Made by a program: the position numbers and the translations under genes. A stretch of 64,000 bases of DNA from Pseudoips prasinana (lineage: Eukaryota; Arthropoda; Insecta; Lepidoptera; Nolidae). Shown one piece after another: positions 44,901-59,900 of this stretch; the stretch's first letter is position 1; every line of letters starts with the position of its first letter. The notes beneath the pieces were generated by a model, which did not search any database, was not told the origin of the DNA, and saw only the letters and a list, made by a program, of their open reading frames with translations. The stretch is from assembly GCA_951640165.1 (NCBI GenBank), contig OX621256.1:434001-498000 (forward strand), in the 5' to 3' direction.

Positions 44901-47900
44901 CTTTGGTTGCATGAACTTGCCAGCCGATAAGTACGAGTTCTATCGATCCGTTGTAGCTGTCTTGGTTTGGGCGCCGCCGCGACATCTACCGTACAACATA
45001 CGTACCAGACGTATTTGCAATTAGCAAGAATGAATAAGTGCGGAGCTTGCGGTAAGTTTATGACTGCTAAGCTGATTAAAATGGAGCCTCGTTGTTGCAA
45101 ATGTTCAACTACTTATCATCGTGGTTGTGTTTTAATCCCTGATAAAACCGTTATAAAAGGGGACTGGCTGTGTCCTACATGTAAAGCGGCTTTACCCCGA
45201 TTAGATAATTCAGCGACCCCCGTAAAGGACCTAATTACAGCATCCACTGAAACTATGCCTACTCCCAGCGTCACAATAATTCGGGAGGACGTGGACTTGG
45301 TTGAGAACTCAGATTCCGAACTCGACAGTGAGGACAACTGCAATCTCGACTTGGCCAAAGAAATACGGGCCTTCCGAAAGGAGCTAAAATCCATGAGAGC
45401 CGAAGTTCGGAAATACAGGTCGGAAGAAGTGAAATACGAAGAGTCGCAGAATATATGTCGGACCGAAATTGCCACGCTGACCAATCGAGTCACCCAATTG
45501 GAGAACAATTTGGTAAATAAAAAATCCATCTGTGACAACACATTTGATGACGTCATCGCATCGTTGCGCCAGGAGTTGAATGAGCGGGATCAGCAACTCC
45601 TGCTCAACGACATTATCATATCCGGGATTCCAGAACAGAAGGAAGAGAGTATCACACATGTACTTAAGGTACTTGGCACAACAATCGGGGTGGTATTGGA
45701 TGACAGGGATATAGTCAGTGTGGAACGGATTGGCCCTGTGCGCCGAAACTTAACCGAACCCAATTTGGCAATCGGCGGCAGTTCGGATACTCCAGCGCAG
45801 CGCCCTCGGCCTGTCGCAGTGCGTTTAGCGAGACGCGCGACGCGTGACTGCCTGCTAGGCGCAGCTCGCACTCGTCGTCACTTGAATTCTGCGGACCTCG
45901 AGTTGCCGGGAACACAACGCATTTACCTAAATGAAAGGTTGACGCGTACAAATCAACACTTATTCAATGGAGCTCGCGAAGCCGCCCGAATTAATAAATG
46001 GCGGTTTGTCTGGACTAAGAATGGCAAGATCTTAGTCAAAAAGGAGGATGGCGCAGCGGCGCAGTGGATACGAAGCGAAAAAGAATTGCATAATTGTTTT
46101 GGCATGTGATCCAGTTGGTTGAACTATACTATATCTGTTTATGTTCTAATTATGTCCTATGTACTTTTGTTTCAACGTATCTGCTCTGTTCGCGGTCAGT
46201 AAAAACACGCTCCTCTTGCAATATTCTTGTAATCCCGATGAGATTTATTAATCGTAAAATCAGTTACCATATATTTATTTGCCGCAATGCTTTACGATTA
46301 TACACACTTATTATACTCACTTATAAAATAACTATTATACCTGACAAAAATCGGTTAGTACTTATTATATTAGGACTTGTACTTTATGTAATTGAGATAA
46401 GTATCTATAATTATTATTTTCAAATAATAATCCCCCGAATAAACCCTTATGGTATTGTATTATCATCTTATATTCATATTAAATTCACCAGCCCATCAAT
46501 TTCATTGTCAATTCATATAATAATAATTATATATAAATATTTACTAAGACCCTTTGAAATGGAACACGTGTACATGCATTTAATTAAATTATTCTGTATT
46601 GTAGTTTTTTCGTTAACCACATTTTTTAGTTTATGCCGCCATCATGCTTGCTGACAAACACCTTACAGTTGGTTTGTTGAATGCAGGGTCCTTAGGTACT
46701 AATCATGACGATTTCTTTTCTTTAGTATCTAGACATAATATTGACATATTAGCGATAAACGAGACATGGCTTAAAAAAGGAGAAGAGGCCCGTGCCCCTG
46801 TCCTTCCTTATTTCCGTTTTATTCACACACCTAGGTCCCCGAATACCGGCAGGGCTAGGGGAGGGGGCGTCGGGTTCTATATCAGACGCGGTATTAATGT
46901 GCGCCTATGGAAATGTGTTACTGAGCCTAGATTCTCATCAGTCGAACAAATGTGGCTCACATACACACTTAATGGAAAAAAAATAGCTATAGGCACAGCG
47001 TATCGCCCGCCCTGGCTTAATACTGACCTTTTTCTGGATGCTATTAGTGAGTTATTGGGCACCCTTGGGTATTGCGATCATGTTATTTTGCTTGGAGATT
47101 TTAATATAAATATATTAAAACCTGAGGACACCAAAACAAAGAAACTTTGTGAATTTCTCAAATGCATAAGTATTAACCAACTCGTGACTACGCCTACTCA
47201 CTTCACTGAAAGTACAGAGACTCTTATTGACTTGATTTGCACCGATCTCAAGGCAAGATCTCTCATAATCGAACCCTTCAAATTGTTAAACAGCCATTCG
47301 CTTGTGGTTTGTGAGCTAAGTGCGAAAAGACAGAAATATCAACCTCACACAATTATTTATCGCCCCATTAAGAATATCTGTTTAGATCAATTCCAATTGG
47401 ATTTGGATAGCATGTGCTGGGACAGTATATCAGATATGTGTGACGTGAATGATATGGTAAAACAGTTCAATGCGTACATTTTAACCATTTACGATATTCA
47501 CGCACCAGTGATGCAAACTACAATAAAAGAACGATCATTTCCTTGGGTCACTGATAACTTAAAATTAATGATGCGACTGAGAGACAACGCCTTGGCTAAA
47601 TATCGAACGACTAAACTTGAAACAAAAAAATATATTATAAACAATTAAAGTCTTTAGTAAATACGTCCCTATTCTACGAAAAAGTAGCCTATTTTAAATA
47701 CAATATTAATAATCAGATTAAAAATCCAATAAAATTGTGGAAAAATATTAAGAATGATGTCCTACCAAAAAAACAAAACAACTGCCTTCCATTGCAATTC
47801 AACAATCCTAATTTAATTAACTCCCATTTTCTGAACGTTCCCGGTAATACACATACTAGCATCTCGTATATGACCTATTTTGAATTTTACCGATTTAGTG

Positions 47901-50900
47901 ACGTAACTTTTAGGCTCCAAACAGTAACCCAGGATTCAGTTTACAGCATCATCCACAGGCTTAAGTCCAATGCAGAAGGTTACGACAGAATCACTCTAAG
48001 CATGCTAAAACTTACTCTTACTCATACATTGGAATTAATTACGAAAATAGTGAACAGGTCAATAATGACTAGTACTTTCCCTGACATCTGGAAAGTCGCC
48101 GCTGTTAGACCCTTACCCAAAAAAAAATAACCCGATAGACATGAAGGACCTGCGTCCTATCAGTATCTTGCCATGTATGTCCAAGATAATGGAGAAAGTG
48201 GTTAACAAGCAACTCGCAGATTTTTTAGAAAACAATGACATACTACCTTCACTACAATCTGGTTTTAGAAGATGTCGCGGTACTACAACAGCCTTATTAG
48301 ACGTCACAGATAACATAATCTCTGCATTGGACAGAGGAATGTGCACGGTGCTGGTCCTGCTCGATTTTTCGCGGGCTTTTGATGCTATAAACGTCCCATT
48401 ACTTCTGTCCAAACTAAGCTATTATGGTTTTGATCATAGAACTACAAACTGGTTCAATAGCTATTTTGAAAATCGAAGTCAATTTGTGGAGCTGTGTCTT
48501 GAAGATGGAACCAAGAAAGTCTCGACAATGAGCTCATTGAATAGAGGTGTACCGCAAGGTTCCATATTGGGCCCTACATTATTTGCGTTATACTGTACTG
48601 ACATCGTACGATGTTTTCACACATGCCAGTACCATATTTACGCGGATGATGTACAGGCTTATATATCTTTTCGGTCCTGTGAATACGAAGAAGCAATGCG
48701 TAATTTAAGTGACGATCTCAATAGGGTAGCTGCATGGTCAGAAAAAAACGGCCTAGTTCTTAATCCTACAAAGACGAAATATATTGTCTTTGGAACTAAG
48801 CACCACATTGAGACCATTCCAACTTCATTAAAGGTCACGATCCTGTTGAAAGAGTATACGAAGCCCGTAATTTGGGCCTTAATTTAGACTCCGATCTCAG
48901 GTTCGAAAGTCACATAGCCGACGCAGCTAAAAACTGCTTTTTTCGTCTGAAGGTTCTATATAAAATTAGACCGTTTTTGTCAGAAGAGTTGCGGATACAA
49001 CTGGTCGAGTCACTGGTCCTTTCCAAATTAAATTATGCAGATGCTGTTTATGGCCCCCGGTTGTTAGCGCGAACAGATAGACTGATACAGAGAGTCCAGA
49101 ATGCTTGCGCCAGATTTTGTTTTTCCATCCCACCGAGAACTCATGTCACGCCCTTTTTAAACAATAAAAACATGCTGAAAATGAAATCTCGTAGGAAGCT
49201 GCACTTGGCATGTCTGTTATTCGGTGTCATACAGTTTAATCAGCCTACATATTTATTTAACAAGCTTGTCTGGATCTCGGGTGGAAGAAAACATACAGGT
49301 AGAAAATGCGCACAGCAACTATCTATACCAAAACATAAAACAGCTGCATTCAGAGGAAGCTTTCGTTATGCCGCTAGCAAAGTATGGAATAATATACCCC
49401 CACCTATTAAAACTGCTAAAACTATTGACACATTCCGGAAACGCTTGCGTCAATTCCTTATAGGTACGCAGCTAAAGTTTAGTAATATAAACCAAAATAA
49501 TTCAATAATTTAAATTTTACAATAAGTTCCAATTTAGCTTCAGTATGTGTATGTGTGAGAATGTGTGTGTGTGTGTGTGTATGTGTGTGTGTGTGTGTAT
49601 TATATTTATCTTGTTTACTATTATTTGATGCAATTTATATGTACGATTGTTAGCTATCGACTGAAGTATATTTGCAATGGGTTACGGTATATTGACAGCG
49701 AATCGGAGCAGTATGATTTTATTTTATTTTATGTTGATTTTATTGTAATATCGTTAATTTAGATTTTTTGTTTCTTTCTTTTAAACCGTATTCTTTTATT
49801 TTGTTCTATATATATAATTTTTAAGAAACGTATTGTCTTATGTATGTAATTTATGTAGCACATTTGTGACTCACTGTGGCAGGTAGCTGAAAATCAGCGT
49901 TACAGCCATATTGTGGTTGTAACATCATGCTGAGCTGCTAGCCATTTGAGCGCACTAAATCTGTTTTAGTAACAATAATAGAGTATTTTGTATGGTATTT
50001 ATATTGTTTGTTGCCATTGTTACTCTGTGTCTTTTTGTATCTTTATTATGTGTTCTCAATAAATACTTTTTTCTTCTTTTCTTCTTCTTCTTCTTAAATA
50101 AACTACTGTTATTGGAATCAAGGACCTTTGCTACAAATCTAGAAACTCAAATAGCATCACTAACCACATATATTTTTGTATGATGCACCGATAGGCACGT
50201 ATAAAGAAACATGAGCCGAGCTTTCCACCTGTAACGCTCCATATTTAGAACGTTGAGTTGTCTATTCTACATTATAGTAATCATTTAGAGATAAGGAACT
50301 TGTAAAAAGCTTCAGTGAAAGACTGAGTGTGGTTGGCCAGCCCGCCCCTTACATTGTGCCCCTGTACCTGACACTTGGCACCGAACAGAGGTGAGGCGAC
50401 ACGAGGAAACTGAGATGGTTTGGACCCGTTTAACGCCAGAAAACCCGAAAAGACAGTAATTAAATAGACAGTAAATATTTTTTTAATACCTACGATTAAC
50501 TATTTTTCAGCTTACATCCGACCAGTATGTCCGCCGCCAAATTTATTGAAAAATCCTTACTTTTATGTAATCAAAATGAATGACGGTAATTATTTTGTTT
50601 ATTTTATTTGTAAGAACAATAAATGTAGATCGCTGCTCGCCAGGGACAGTACCTGGCCTGCATTTTTGGGTCAAGTCCTCAAAGATTTATAAATTAAACT
50701 GCGGCGAAACCTGGCCGGTTGTCTAAGTTTGTTGTTCTGTTTCTAACATTCATTAGGGAACAGGGAAATATAAACTGAACCGAGCACACAAAATTACATT
50801 TTTACATTATTGTGGCTAATATCTTAATAGTAAGATACTTTTAAGATCAATTTAACAAACATTATTATTTGGCAAAATTATTCACTAAAGTCGATAGTTT

Positions 50901-53900
50901 TAATCGAGCCGATCAGTCTGACCTTCTTTTATTGGAAATATATCTTTTGCTGTATACTGCGATGGGTCAGGTTGAGGAAATGAGATTCCTAAATGTATAC
51001 TGACCTTCGTCAATTTGTACAGTAGGTACAGATTGTTTAAAAATGCATATAATTTTCAGATTTTGATAAGAAAGAAGTCCTTGAAAAGGAGGTGGTAAGG
51101 GTTATGCACATTCCAGGGAAAATGTGCCGGGACTTTTACATTGCAGCCAATGTGAGTTGTAGTTCATTTTACTTCATGTTCTGCGTGGACAATATACTGG
51201 ATATTTTCTGGAGCCTTCTAATCAATCCCTGTTAATCGCCGATGCTGTGCATACCCGGGAAATCCACTCCGTTACTCATATTACGGGAAATCCACTCACA
51301 TGTTGATGACGGATTTGCTTAGAAACTAGGCATCGCTATATCGATCGCATGACTTCGCTCAGATTCAGTCTCTTATTTTATTGTAACCTTTTGAGATCTT
51401 TATTTGTATAAAAGTGACAGATGTATAGTACAATAACAAGTAGACGATCGGGATAGGATATTCAATACTTATCGTCGTAAATTGCGTCGGAATAGTGTGG
51501 CGGTGCAGTGTTCTAATGTGCGTGCGTGTTAGTGTAAAAAAGATTAGTTAATGATGATCATTCATAAACCCGAACTTCACATCCCATTTTGATCGTCTAC
51601 TTTGTCGTAAATGTTGACTTTACGTCGTACGAATTGTAAGTAACTAACGTTCACGTAGTGTGGTTGTTCTAATATTAAGTAGTACCTAACTATTAAAAGT
51701 TACTATGATATACAAGTAGGTAGGTACAATCGTAGGCATGGCAACACCTTAATCTCGTGCTAGAAATCACCCTGTGTCACAGGGAATGAAGGGCTCGCCA
51801 GTCGTCCTGGCAGCTTAATACAGACCTGTGCAATTTTGTAAAAGGCAAGCAGTAGATACTATAAATATTAGTATTAGTCTTTGAACTAGGCACACCTGCT
51901 TATCCCGGCACTTAGGGTTCATACGCACTATGCGGGTAGCCGCATTGCGGCTAGCCGTCCGGCTGACCGCAAGCACAATTATGTACGTAATATTCATTTC
52001 TGTGCGCACTGCGATGCGGCTACCCACAGACCACTCCGGTCGCTCGGAGAACTGCGGCCCGAGTGACGGCCAGCCGGACGGTTGCTATACGCACTGTGCG
52101 GTTCAGTCTGCGGCTGCCCGCCATTGAGTGAGTGTGTGCACGTGGTACGTCTGGTAAAATGGAATTCGATACCGAAAAATTTATCATCGAAATCCAGAGT
52201 CGGCCAGCAATTTGGAACACCAAATTACCAGAGTATTCTGATAGAATATTAAAACAAAGAGCATGGGAAGAGTTAGTGCATATTTATCACGGTACGGAAT
52301 TGACAAAGGAGGAAAAACAAAAACTAGGTAATTATCATAATCATTTTATATTTTAAATGTAATTATCCTGCCATTCCACCCTCCCTTCATGCATAAAATA
52401 TTCTACAAATAATTCGCGATATCCGAAAGCAGTTCTATTGTTTCTTCGCACATTATCTCGAGTAATAGTTTCAGTTAGTGGATTACTTAATGAGTCTCTA
52501 AAAGAATATCCGTCTCTGTCTCTTACAAAGTTGTGTAAAATGCAAGCAGACTTAATAATATCACTAAGTAAATCGATGTGAACATTAATTGGTCTGTGAA
52601 AAATGCGCCACTTATTCGCAAGTACGCCAAAGGTACATTCAATGTAACGTCAGCCACACAAAGTCTATAATTGAATATTCTTTTAGTAATATTTAAATTA
52701 TTTCTTGGATAAGGGCGCATCATACTCGTACTTAAAGCAAATGCCTCGTCTCCTACAAATACGAAGGGGAAACAAGTTGCATTGTTTCCTGAAATAGGTG
52801 CTGCTTCAGGAATGTTCAAGCGGTTCTCTTGAATTTTTTTATAAAAGTTTGAGTTTTGAAATATTGCTGAGTCACCGAATCTTCCACATGCTCCAACATC
52901 AATCATCACAAATTTTTAGCTGCTGTCACAAATTGCTAGCAATACCAAAGAAAAATATCCTTTACAATTGAAGCACATTGATCCACTATTGTTAGGTGCT
53001 ATAATTCTAATATGTTTCCCGTCACAAGCACCTATACAGTTCGGAAAATGTGCTCTAGTAGAGAAGCCATTTGCAATTTGAAGCCACAAATCTTTGGTTG
53101 GTTGTGGTAGGCATATATTTTTTAAGCAAAACCATATAGCTGCACATACTTCTCGAACTATTTCGGCGATAGTACTAATTCCAAACTTAAACATATAATG
53201 CAATTCTGCAAATGAACAGCCTGACGCCAAATATCTGAAACAATGTTATTTTTAGGTTTGAGTATTAAAAAAAATGGAGAAATATTCGCGACTGTTTTGT
53301 GAAGGCCCATAAAGCGAAAGAGACTAAGAGCGGATCAGCGGCAAAAGAAAGACTTCATATGTTTTCTACGATAGTTTGTTATTTTTAAAAGATACTGTAA
53401 CTGTCAATAGCACAACGGGGAATGTAACTACAGAAAATGAAGATGGTAACACAGCTATGCAAAATGGAGAAACACGCCATCAAATACTTCATGGGCACCA
53501 AAGAGAAACAAGAAAAATAATAGTGATGATCTTATCGGTAGAGAGTTAGTCGGGGCCTTGAATAGAAATTTAGAAAGAAAGAGTGTTGAAGATGACGAGG
53601 ATCGCCTCTTTTTCTTGTCTCTAGTAAAAGAATTTAAAAAAATCCAGAACATATGCAATTGCAAAGTAAATTAGATATTTTAAAGGTAATTAAAGATGCG
53701 CAGATTTTCAATTATTCGAACATTGATTATCCGAGGCCTAATTCTTACCGGGGATATCGAACGTCACATTATTCTGGTAATAGTTCCTATTCACACCGTA
53801 CAAACTTCTCGGAGGTTGGACGAGGGAATACCCATTATGGATATCAAACGGCACATTATTCAGGAAGTAATGTCTACACGCAGCCTGTGCAGTCTTTGGA

Positions 53901-56900
53901 GTTTAAACGAGACACGTCTCAAGAAATTTTGAGGAATCTGACGAATGCACAATCGCCAATTTCCGCTAAATCTCAGGAGAGTGATTATCGGAATCCGACG
54001 AATGCACAATCGCCAATTTCGAAAATTCTCAGGAGAGTGATTATATGGAACTTTTTAATTCCATCACTGACGATGATGCTTGAAATGTGTACCTACATTA
54101 TTTTAATAAAAATTTAATTATACATATTTATTTTACTTACCGTAGCACTATTATTAACTTTGCTTCCGGTTTAATACTATTGCGAAATTGTGTGTCTTGC
54201 TTTGTTATAAATTTTTCTAAAATGTTCAATAATTCTTCAAACGTTTTTATGCTCATTCTAGTAAATCCGAAAAACTTATCTTCACACTTTTTTTAGTTCT
54301 TCGAAAAATATTGCTAAATGCTTGCTCTCCTCTTGTGTTTGCAAATAAGGATGCACCCAGTACTTCTTTCTTTGTTTTTTCTTCTTTACGTAACGTGTGT
54401 AAATGTTGTAAAAATAGCTGCAACTTCTTCCACGTCCATCTTTGAAATGGATCGACATGACCGCAAATCGCAACGTTCGCATCGCATCTTCAACCGCACG
54501 TTGCGGTTGCGAATGCGGCTGCCCGCGATCCGGCTGGCCGCATTCGCAACCGCATCCTGCGGTCAGCCGCGCGGCTAGCCGTAATGCGGCTACCCGCATA
54601 GTGCGTATGAACCCTTATTGTGTAAATAGCTCTGTCACTATTAGCAGTATACTAGTCCTAGTAGAGTGCGCTAGTGCTTAGTAGCGCGTGCTGGTGTTGC
54701 AGCTGTACAGCAAGCTGATGCGGCCGCCGCACGTGGCGTGCGCGGTGGCTATGAACACCAAGGAGGTCTGCGTGTGGAACGCCGGCTCGCCCTTGCTGTC
54801 CCGCGACGACTGGGGCCGGTGGCAACTCGTGAGTATCCCTCTAATATATACTGAGACTAAGGTGTCAAGAGGACAATAAGTTTGCCCACAAGCTCATGGC
54901 TCACATGATGGGAAGTGGTTACGGAAGGATATAACGTTGGTATCATTCACGCATTGCTAAACCCTTCCAGTCTGAACAGCTCCGGTGACCTTAATGTCAT
55001 AATAATCATTTATTTTTTTATTTCAGGTCAACCAACAATTGTTTACACGATACATTAATAAATTACATTAAATACAGGCAAATTATTAGGTGCAACAATT
55101 AATTAAAGGTTAACACAGCATGCACTAGTTACAGCTTAGAATTAATTAAGACTAGAACATTATATCTAATAACAAATATCAAAAATAGAATTAAAATTAA
55201 ATATTATTATAAATTGAAGTATATGGCATTCATCATTACAAAAATTATAAGTATTTGTTATGATTGTTAACATAAACAATATGGAACAGTTATTAAAATA
55301 GGGAAACCAATGAAATCACATTTGACCCGTACCATAGGAGTTTGTTCAACTCGGAAAAATATTACATGTCGCATGTTTAACCCACAATTTCGTAGTTTTG
55401 CAATTGCAAGGTCGAAATCACGTGGACATAGTAACATCATGTGTCAAATGAACCGGACGTTTGAGTCGTTATTTATGAAGGCTTTTATATATTTACCCAT
55501 AGTATCATGATGAACATCTACCAAGTCACTGCAACCATTGAGGGCTTTACATAACCTCGCCACTGGCGAGTTTGCACCCAGCACTGTCCTTCGTAATGGT
55601 GGGCATAGGGGTGTAATGTTATGCCTAGGGTATCTACCTGGAGCTCGGAATCGGATATGACTAAGAATATTTGGGCAATCTATAGTATTTCTTAGTTTAG
55701 TAATTGAAATATGAATAAGGCATCTGTAATATTTCTGCGGTTAGATAAGGACAGCATACTGAAATACTGTAAACGAGTTTGGTAGGAGGGCAGGCGCTTT
55801 GATTTCCCTACACTAAAAGCAAGATGCCACAAGAAACGTTTCTGTACACGTTCTAGTCGCAATATGTGCGTCGCGAAATATGGTCTCCAGACAACGCTGC
55901 AATACTCTAGGATATTACGTAGTAGACTGTAGTAACATTATCTTGGTGCTGCTTTCACGGAAGCCTTTGGTATTGCGATCATAATAATACTAATCCAAAA
56001 ATGGGAAGTCTCAAAACCAGTACTCCAATCGAGGCGCTCTGCGTTAAGCTACGAACGATACACACTGGCAGATTAAATTTTGGATTCCCTTGCTAACACC
56101 GTATTGGTAGATGGTGCTGGTTCGAGACTTGCCGGACGGACGGATTCAATTTATGATTTCCCATTTTTGAGATTAGATTTTCAATTTGCATTGCGTGCAA
56201 TGCTATAATAAATAAATAATTAAATTTAATAATAATACTATAATAAATATACTCTACCTGTAAAAAATCGCTGGATTCTACCTCTCTTGTGGTATGGGCA
56301 GTCCAATTTACAAACAACACCCGGATGTCACCCGGGCTTTTTGGTTACTCGAAGCACAGATGCTGTCTAAATGCTGTTGCATTGCGGGCCGCCATTAAAA
56401 GAAACACGTTGGTTTTTCGCAATAGACTGACTTTATTATTCTTTTTCATCATACACATAGCAACTTCATAGGAACCATAGATGTATTAGGTATAGGAACT
56501 TATTTTGTTATTTATATTTTAACAGCCACTGCACATAAACAACCGACCTCCCTAAAATTGGCACACATACCATAGAAAGCGGTGTTACCATCTATCACCG
56601 TCGCTCATAGACAGTTGTCACTGGTTCATAATCATCGGCAGTTTTATGCCCCTAGGCGAGCGATCAGCTTCGAATAGAGTTAAGCTGTCGGTATCGTTTG
56701 TGGTCATTAGACAACACTAGCATTAGGGTAACCACTGTTGGCCATAAGAATTACTTTGATACTGTCATTGTCGCCAAACCTGCGTCATGATAATACAATA
56801 CAAATATTTTATTGGAACAAAAAACAGATTACAAAAATTTATAGTTCGCTAACAACCGCATTAGTATGGAATACTGTGTCGCAGCCATTAGCGCCCACCT

Positions 56901-59900
56901 CCAAGAGGGTAGACGACAGCGTTCCAGATATTGAATGATATAAATCAAAATTTAGAAAATAAAATATCTTAAGCACTATATATTATTATTACAAAATGTT
57001 ATAAATATAATAATGTTATTACGTTTGAACGACAACAGGTTACGAATATTTTTAAATAGGAGCTTTGTTTCAGCTGGGCTTGTCGGTGCGGGGGCCAGGC
57101 TGCGGGGCACCGTCCCGCTACCTGGACATGATGAGCTACTACCCCTGGATAGAGCGAGCGCTCTCGCAGTTCCAGAGGCTCACCATCTCCAAGATAAACA
57201 AACAGAAATATGTTTTGCGCAGTAAGTTCTACCGCTAATACAAAGTGATCTGGTGAACATCCGTCAGATGGGTAGTCTTTTGCAAAAGTCCTTGGGCCAG
57301 CTAGTATTCATACACACACACATTTGTGTGTGTCGATTTGTTTGTTCGGGCATCACCCAACATTCAGTGGATTGGAATGATTTTCCTTATTTTCACTAGT
57401 ACCTTTAAGCTACACGTAATACTAAGCGTGTTTAGTTTGGGCACATTTTATAAATTTCTACGAGATCTTACCACAAAACGAAATGGACGTACCTTATTGC
57501 AGTTGTGGTAAATGTACCTATCGAGTTTAGGCTCATAGTTTCAATTTTGACAAGATTTTACCACAATACTGACCTAATGTTTTAATTATGTTTATTTTTA
57601 CATTTCCTTCTTTTTAACAGTAAATTTATTAATTTTTGTTTTATGGATATACCACAATTTTGGTGTATGTCTTGTTGCACACCTACTGCTATTAGTTATT
57701 GTTCAGCTCCTATCCATCCTAAGGTTGTCTGGAAGAGATCGCTTTATGCGATAAGACCGCCCTTTGTGCAACTTGTTTATGTAATATCCTATGAAATATG
57801 TATTCTTATGGTGTACAATAAAGAGTATTCTATTCTATTCTAATGATGGATATGAGTGACTGTTGTTGGCAACTCATGACTGGTTCTGCTACGCTTATTG
57901 AAATATGACTTATATGATGATTTTTATTATGACGAGATCAAGACCACATCGACTAATCGAACCGGGAACATCCTTAGCTACGTCCAGTAAGTGATGTAAT
58001 GTTGCCGGTTCGATTGAAGTGTTGCTACTTGCTAGTTCCTCGTAACTAAACTTTGATGTTAAACGCGGGAAAACATAATTTTGAATTCGTTTACTCCAAT
58101 TTATAGATGAATAAAAGTGGGTGGGTTATACTTACATTACATCATTATACGCTATATCATAATATGTAACATACTTCGAAATTACATGGTCATATGTTAC
58201 GATGTTATACATTACATCGTTATATCGTTAGAAATTTTCTTTAGTTAGATAACTTCAGGTAGTTCATGTGGATATTTTTTTCCCAGGTGGCAACGCATTC
58301 CAAAGATACGGCAATTGCGACCCTGAAGAGTTGAAGCGCCCGGACCGGTCCAAATATTACAGAGAAACTATAGTGCTGCGAACCGACAACAACCAGTACC
58401 AGTTCCTGACGTATAATGTTAGTACGCTACTGGTACCAGTACTCTTACTGCTCCCTTCGGTCTCGCCTCCTAGCGAATGTAACGACGACGGTATAAGCTC
58501 GTGAATGCGGAACGGAAGTTGAGAGGGAGTATTAAGTTAGTGAAGATAAAAAGAGAGAGAGAGAGAGTTACGTTTCGAATATTACTGAAAATAATATTCG
58601 AAACCTAACTCTCTCTAAATAGTTAAAACGTTAATATATGTATACCTACATCTTCCATATCATTCTATACATTTATTAGTCAGTCACAGAACCATAACAC
58701 TTTTCTTATATAAAAGCCTTCAATTTTGTTTGGAATAAATTTGTGTAAGTGTAATTTCTTTTATCTCGAATGTTCAGATGACAATCCGATCGGATGTGGA
58801 GTACACGTGCTTGACCCTGGAGCTGGTGAACGCCTCCGCCGTGTCAGAGATGAGGGTCATACACTACTGCCCGCGGGAGGCCAAGGGCCCGCCGTGCTAC
58901 CGGTACCGAGGTAACGAACCTCTCCACTGTCGTACTCGTGTTGCCAGCTTGGCTTTGGACTGGTTGTTAAGACCGTGTCTACGATTTGCCGAAATTCAAA
59001 TCAGAGGAAATGTTTATCGATCAACGTGTCGTCACCAGGTCAGACTGACTTATCGTATGGGCAATGGTTACCCTAGTGTCAGAGTTGTTCAAGCCGCTCA
59101 TTAGGCCTCTGACATGGCTTAACGACTGTTGTCTAATGACTTATGGGCAACATGAAGTATTATACGCTGCGTCATAAGTGCACCTGTTCAAAAGATTGGT
59201 GGGTTGCGCGGGTTTTGGCATAGTATTAAATTCTAATGTTATTAGGTATATTTTCCACAATAGCCGGGTCTGCGCTGCCACCGTGTAGGGGGCCTGCCCA
59301 CGCTGCGTCTTCCGGTTCGTGGTCGCCACTCGAGAACCTTTCTGCCCCAACGGCCGTCGGCTCTACGAGCTATGTGCCCTGCCCACTGCCACTTCAGTGC
59401 GGCAATTCTTACGGCTATGTTGGTCACTTTGCTTCGCCTGCAGATCTCAGCATAGCTCTTTCCATTGCTCTTTGGGTGATCTTGAGCCGCCTGATAAGGC
59501 CCATAGTGAGCGACCACGTCTCTGTTCCGTAAGTCATCACTGGCAACACACACTGGTCGAAGACTTTCGACTTGAGACACTGCGGTATTTTGGACGAGAA
59601 GATGTTACGTAGCTTCCCGAAAGCTGCCCAGCCGAGTTGGATTCTACGATTGACCTCCTTCTCGAAGTTGGACCTACCTAGTTGGATGGTCTGTCCTCGG
59701 TAAATACAGTTCTCTACAACTTCAAGTGCAGAGTCTCCAACCTTAACTAGAGTGGGTGCAACATGGATGTTCGACATGATTTTCGTCTTATCCATGTTAA
59801 TTTTCAGACCCACTTGTTGAGAGACTCTGCTGAGGCCATCGAGCATTGTACCGAGGTCGTCAAGGGTCTCAGCCATGACTACTATATCATCGGCAAATCG

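Larger units (their letters stand above)
44640..50100 (+). mobile_element. Nearly full-length LINE D with PHD-finger ORF1
   Basis: Carries both ORFs: ORF1 at 45030-46109 and broken ORF2 at 46644-49513. It also has a 3' UTR with a GT microsatellite at 49561-49600, AATAAA near 50059 and a TTC-rich tail at 50073-50095. It fills the intron between 44128 and 50511 of the protease homologue, in the same direction. The 5' border is approximate. Confidence 0.8.
51915..54614. mobile_element. PIF/Harbinger transposon, two interdigitated genes
   Basis: Length 2,700 bp. It is flanked by TTA (51912-51914 and 54615-54617), the duplication expected for this superfamily. The terminal inverted repeats start GGGTTCATACGCACTATGCG and match over about 57 bases with few changes; they contain CGGCTAGCCG palindromes. 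Inside are a MADF/BESS protein gene (+) and a DDE nuclease gene (-). It lies in an intron of the protease homologue, between exons ending 51151 and starting 54703. Confidence 0.92.

Noticed and set aside
44967..45029. Upstream extension of LINE D ORF1 (start at 44967)
   Set aside because: The zinc finger begins right after the Met at 45030; the earlier 21 codons look non-coding.
46094..46654. 186-aa hydrophobic frame between LINE D ORF1 and ORF2
   Set aside because: Ile/Tyr-rich because the spacer is AT-rich; no conserved motif, and ORF1 and ORF2 explain the element.
49561..49762. Val/Cys/Tyr-rich 65-aa frame
   Set aside because: It translates a GT microsatellite in the LINE D 3' UTR.
58778..59104. 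108-aa single-exon gene
   Set aside because: The first 44 codons are an exon of the protease homologue; the rest is intron read-through after a GTAACG donor.
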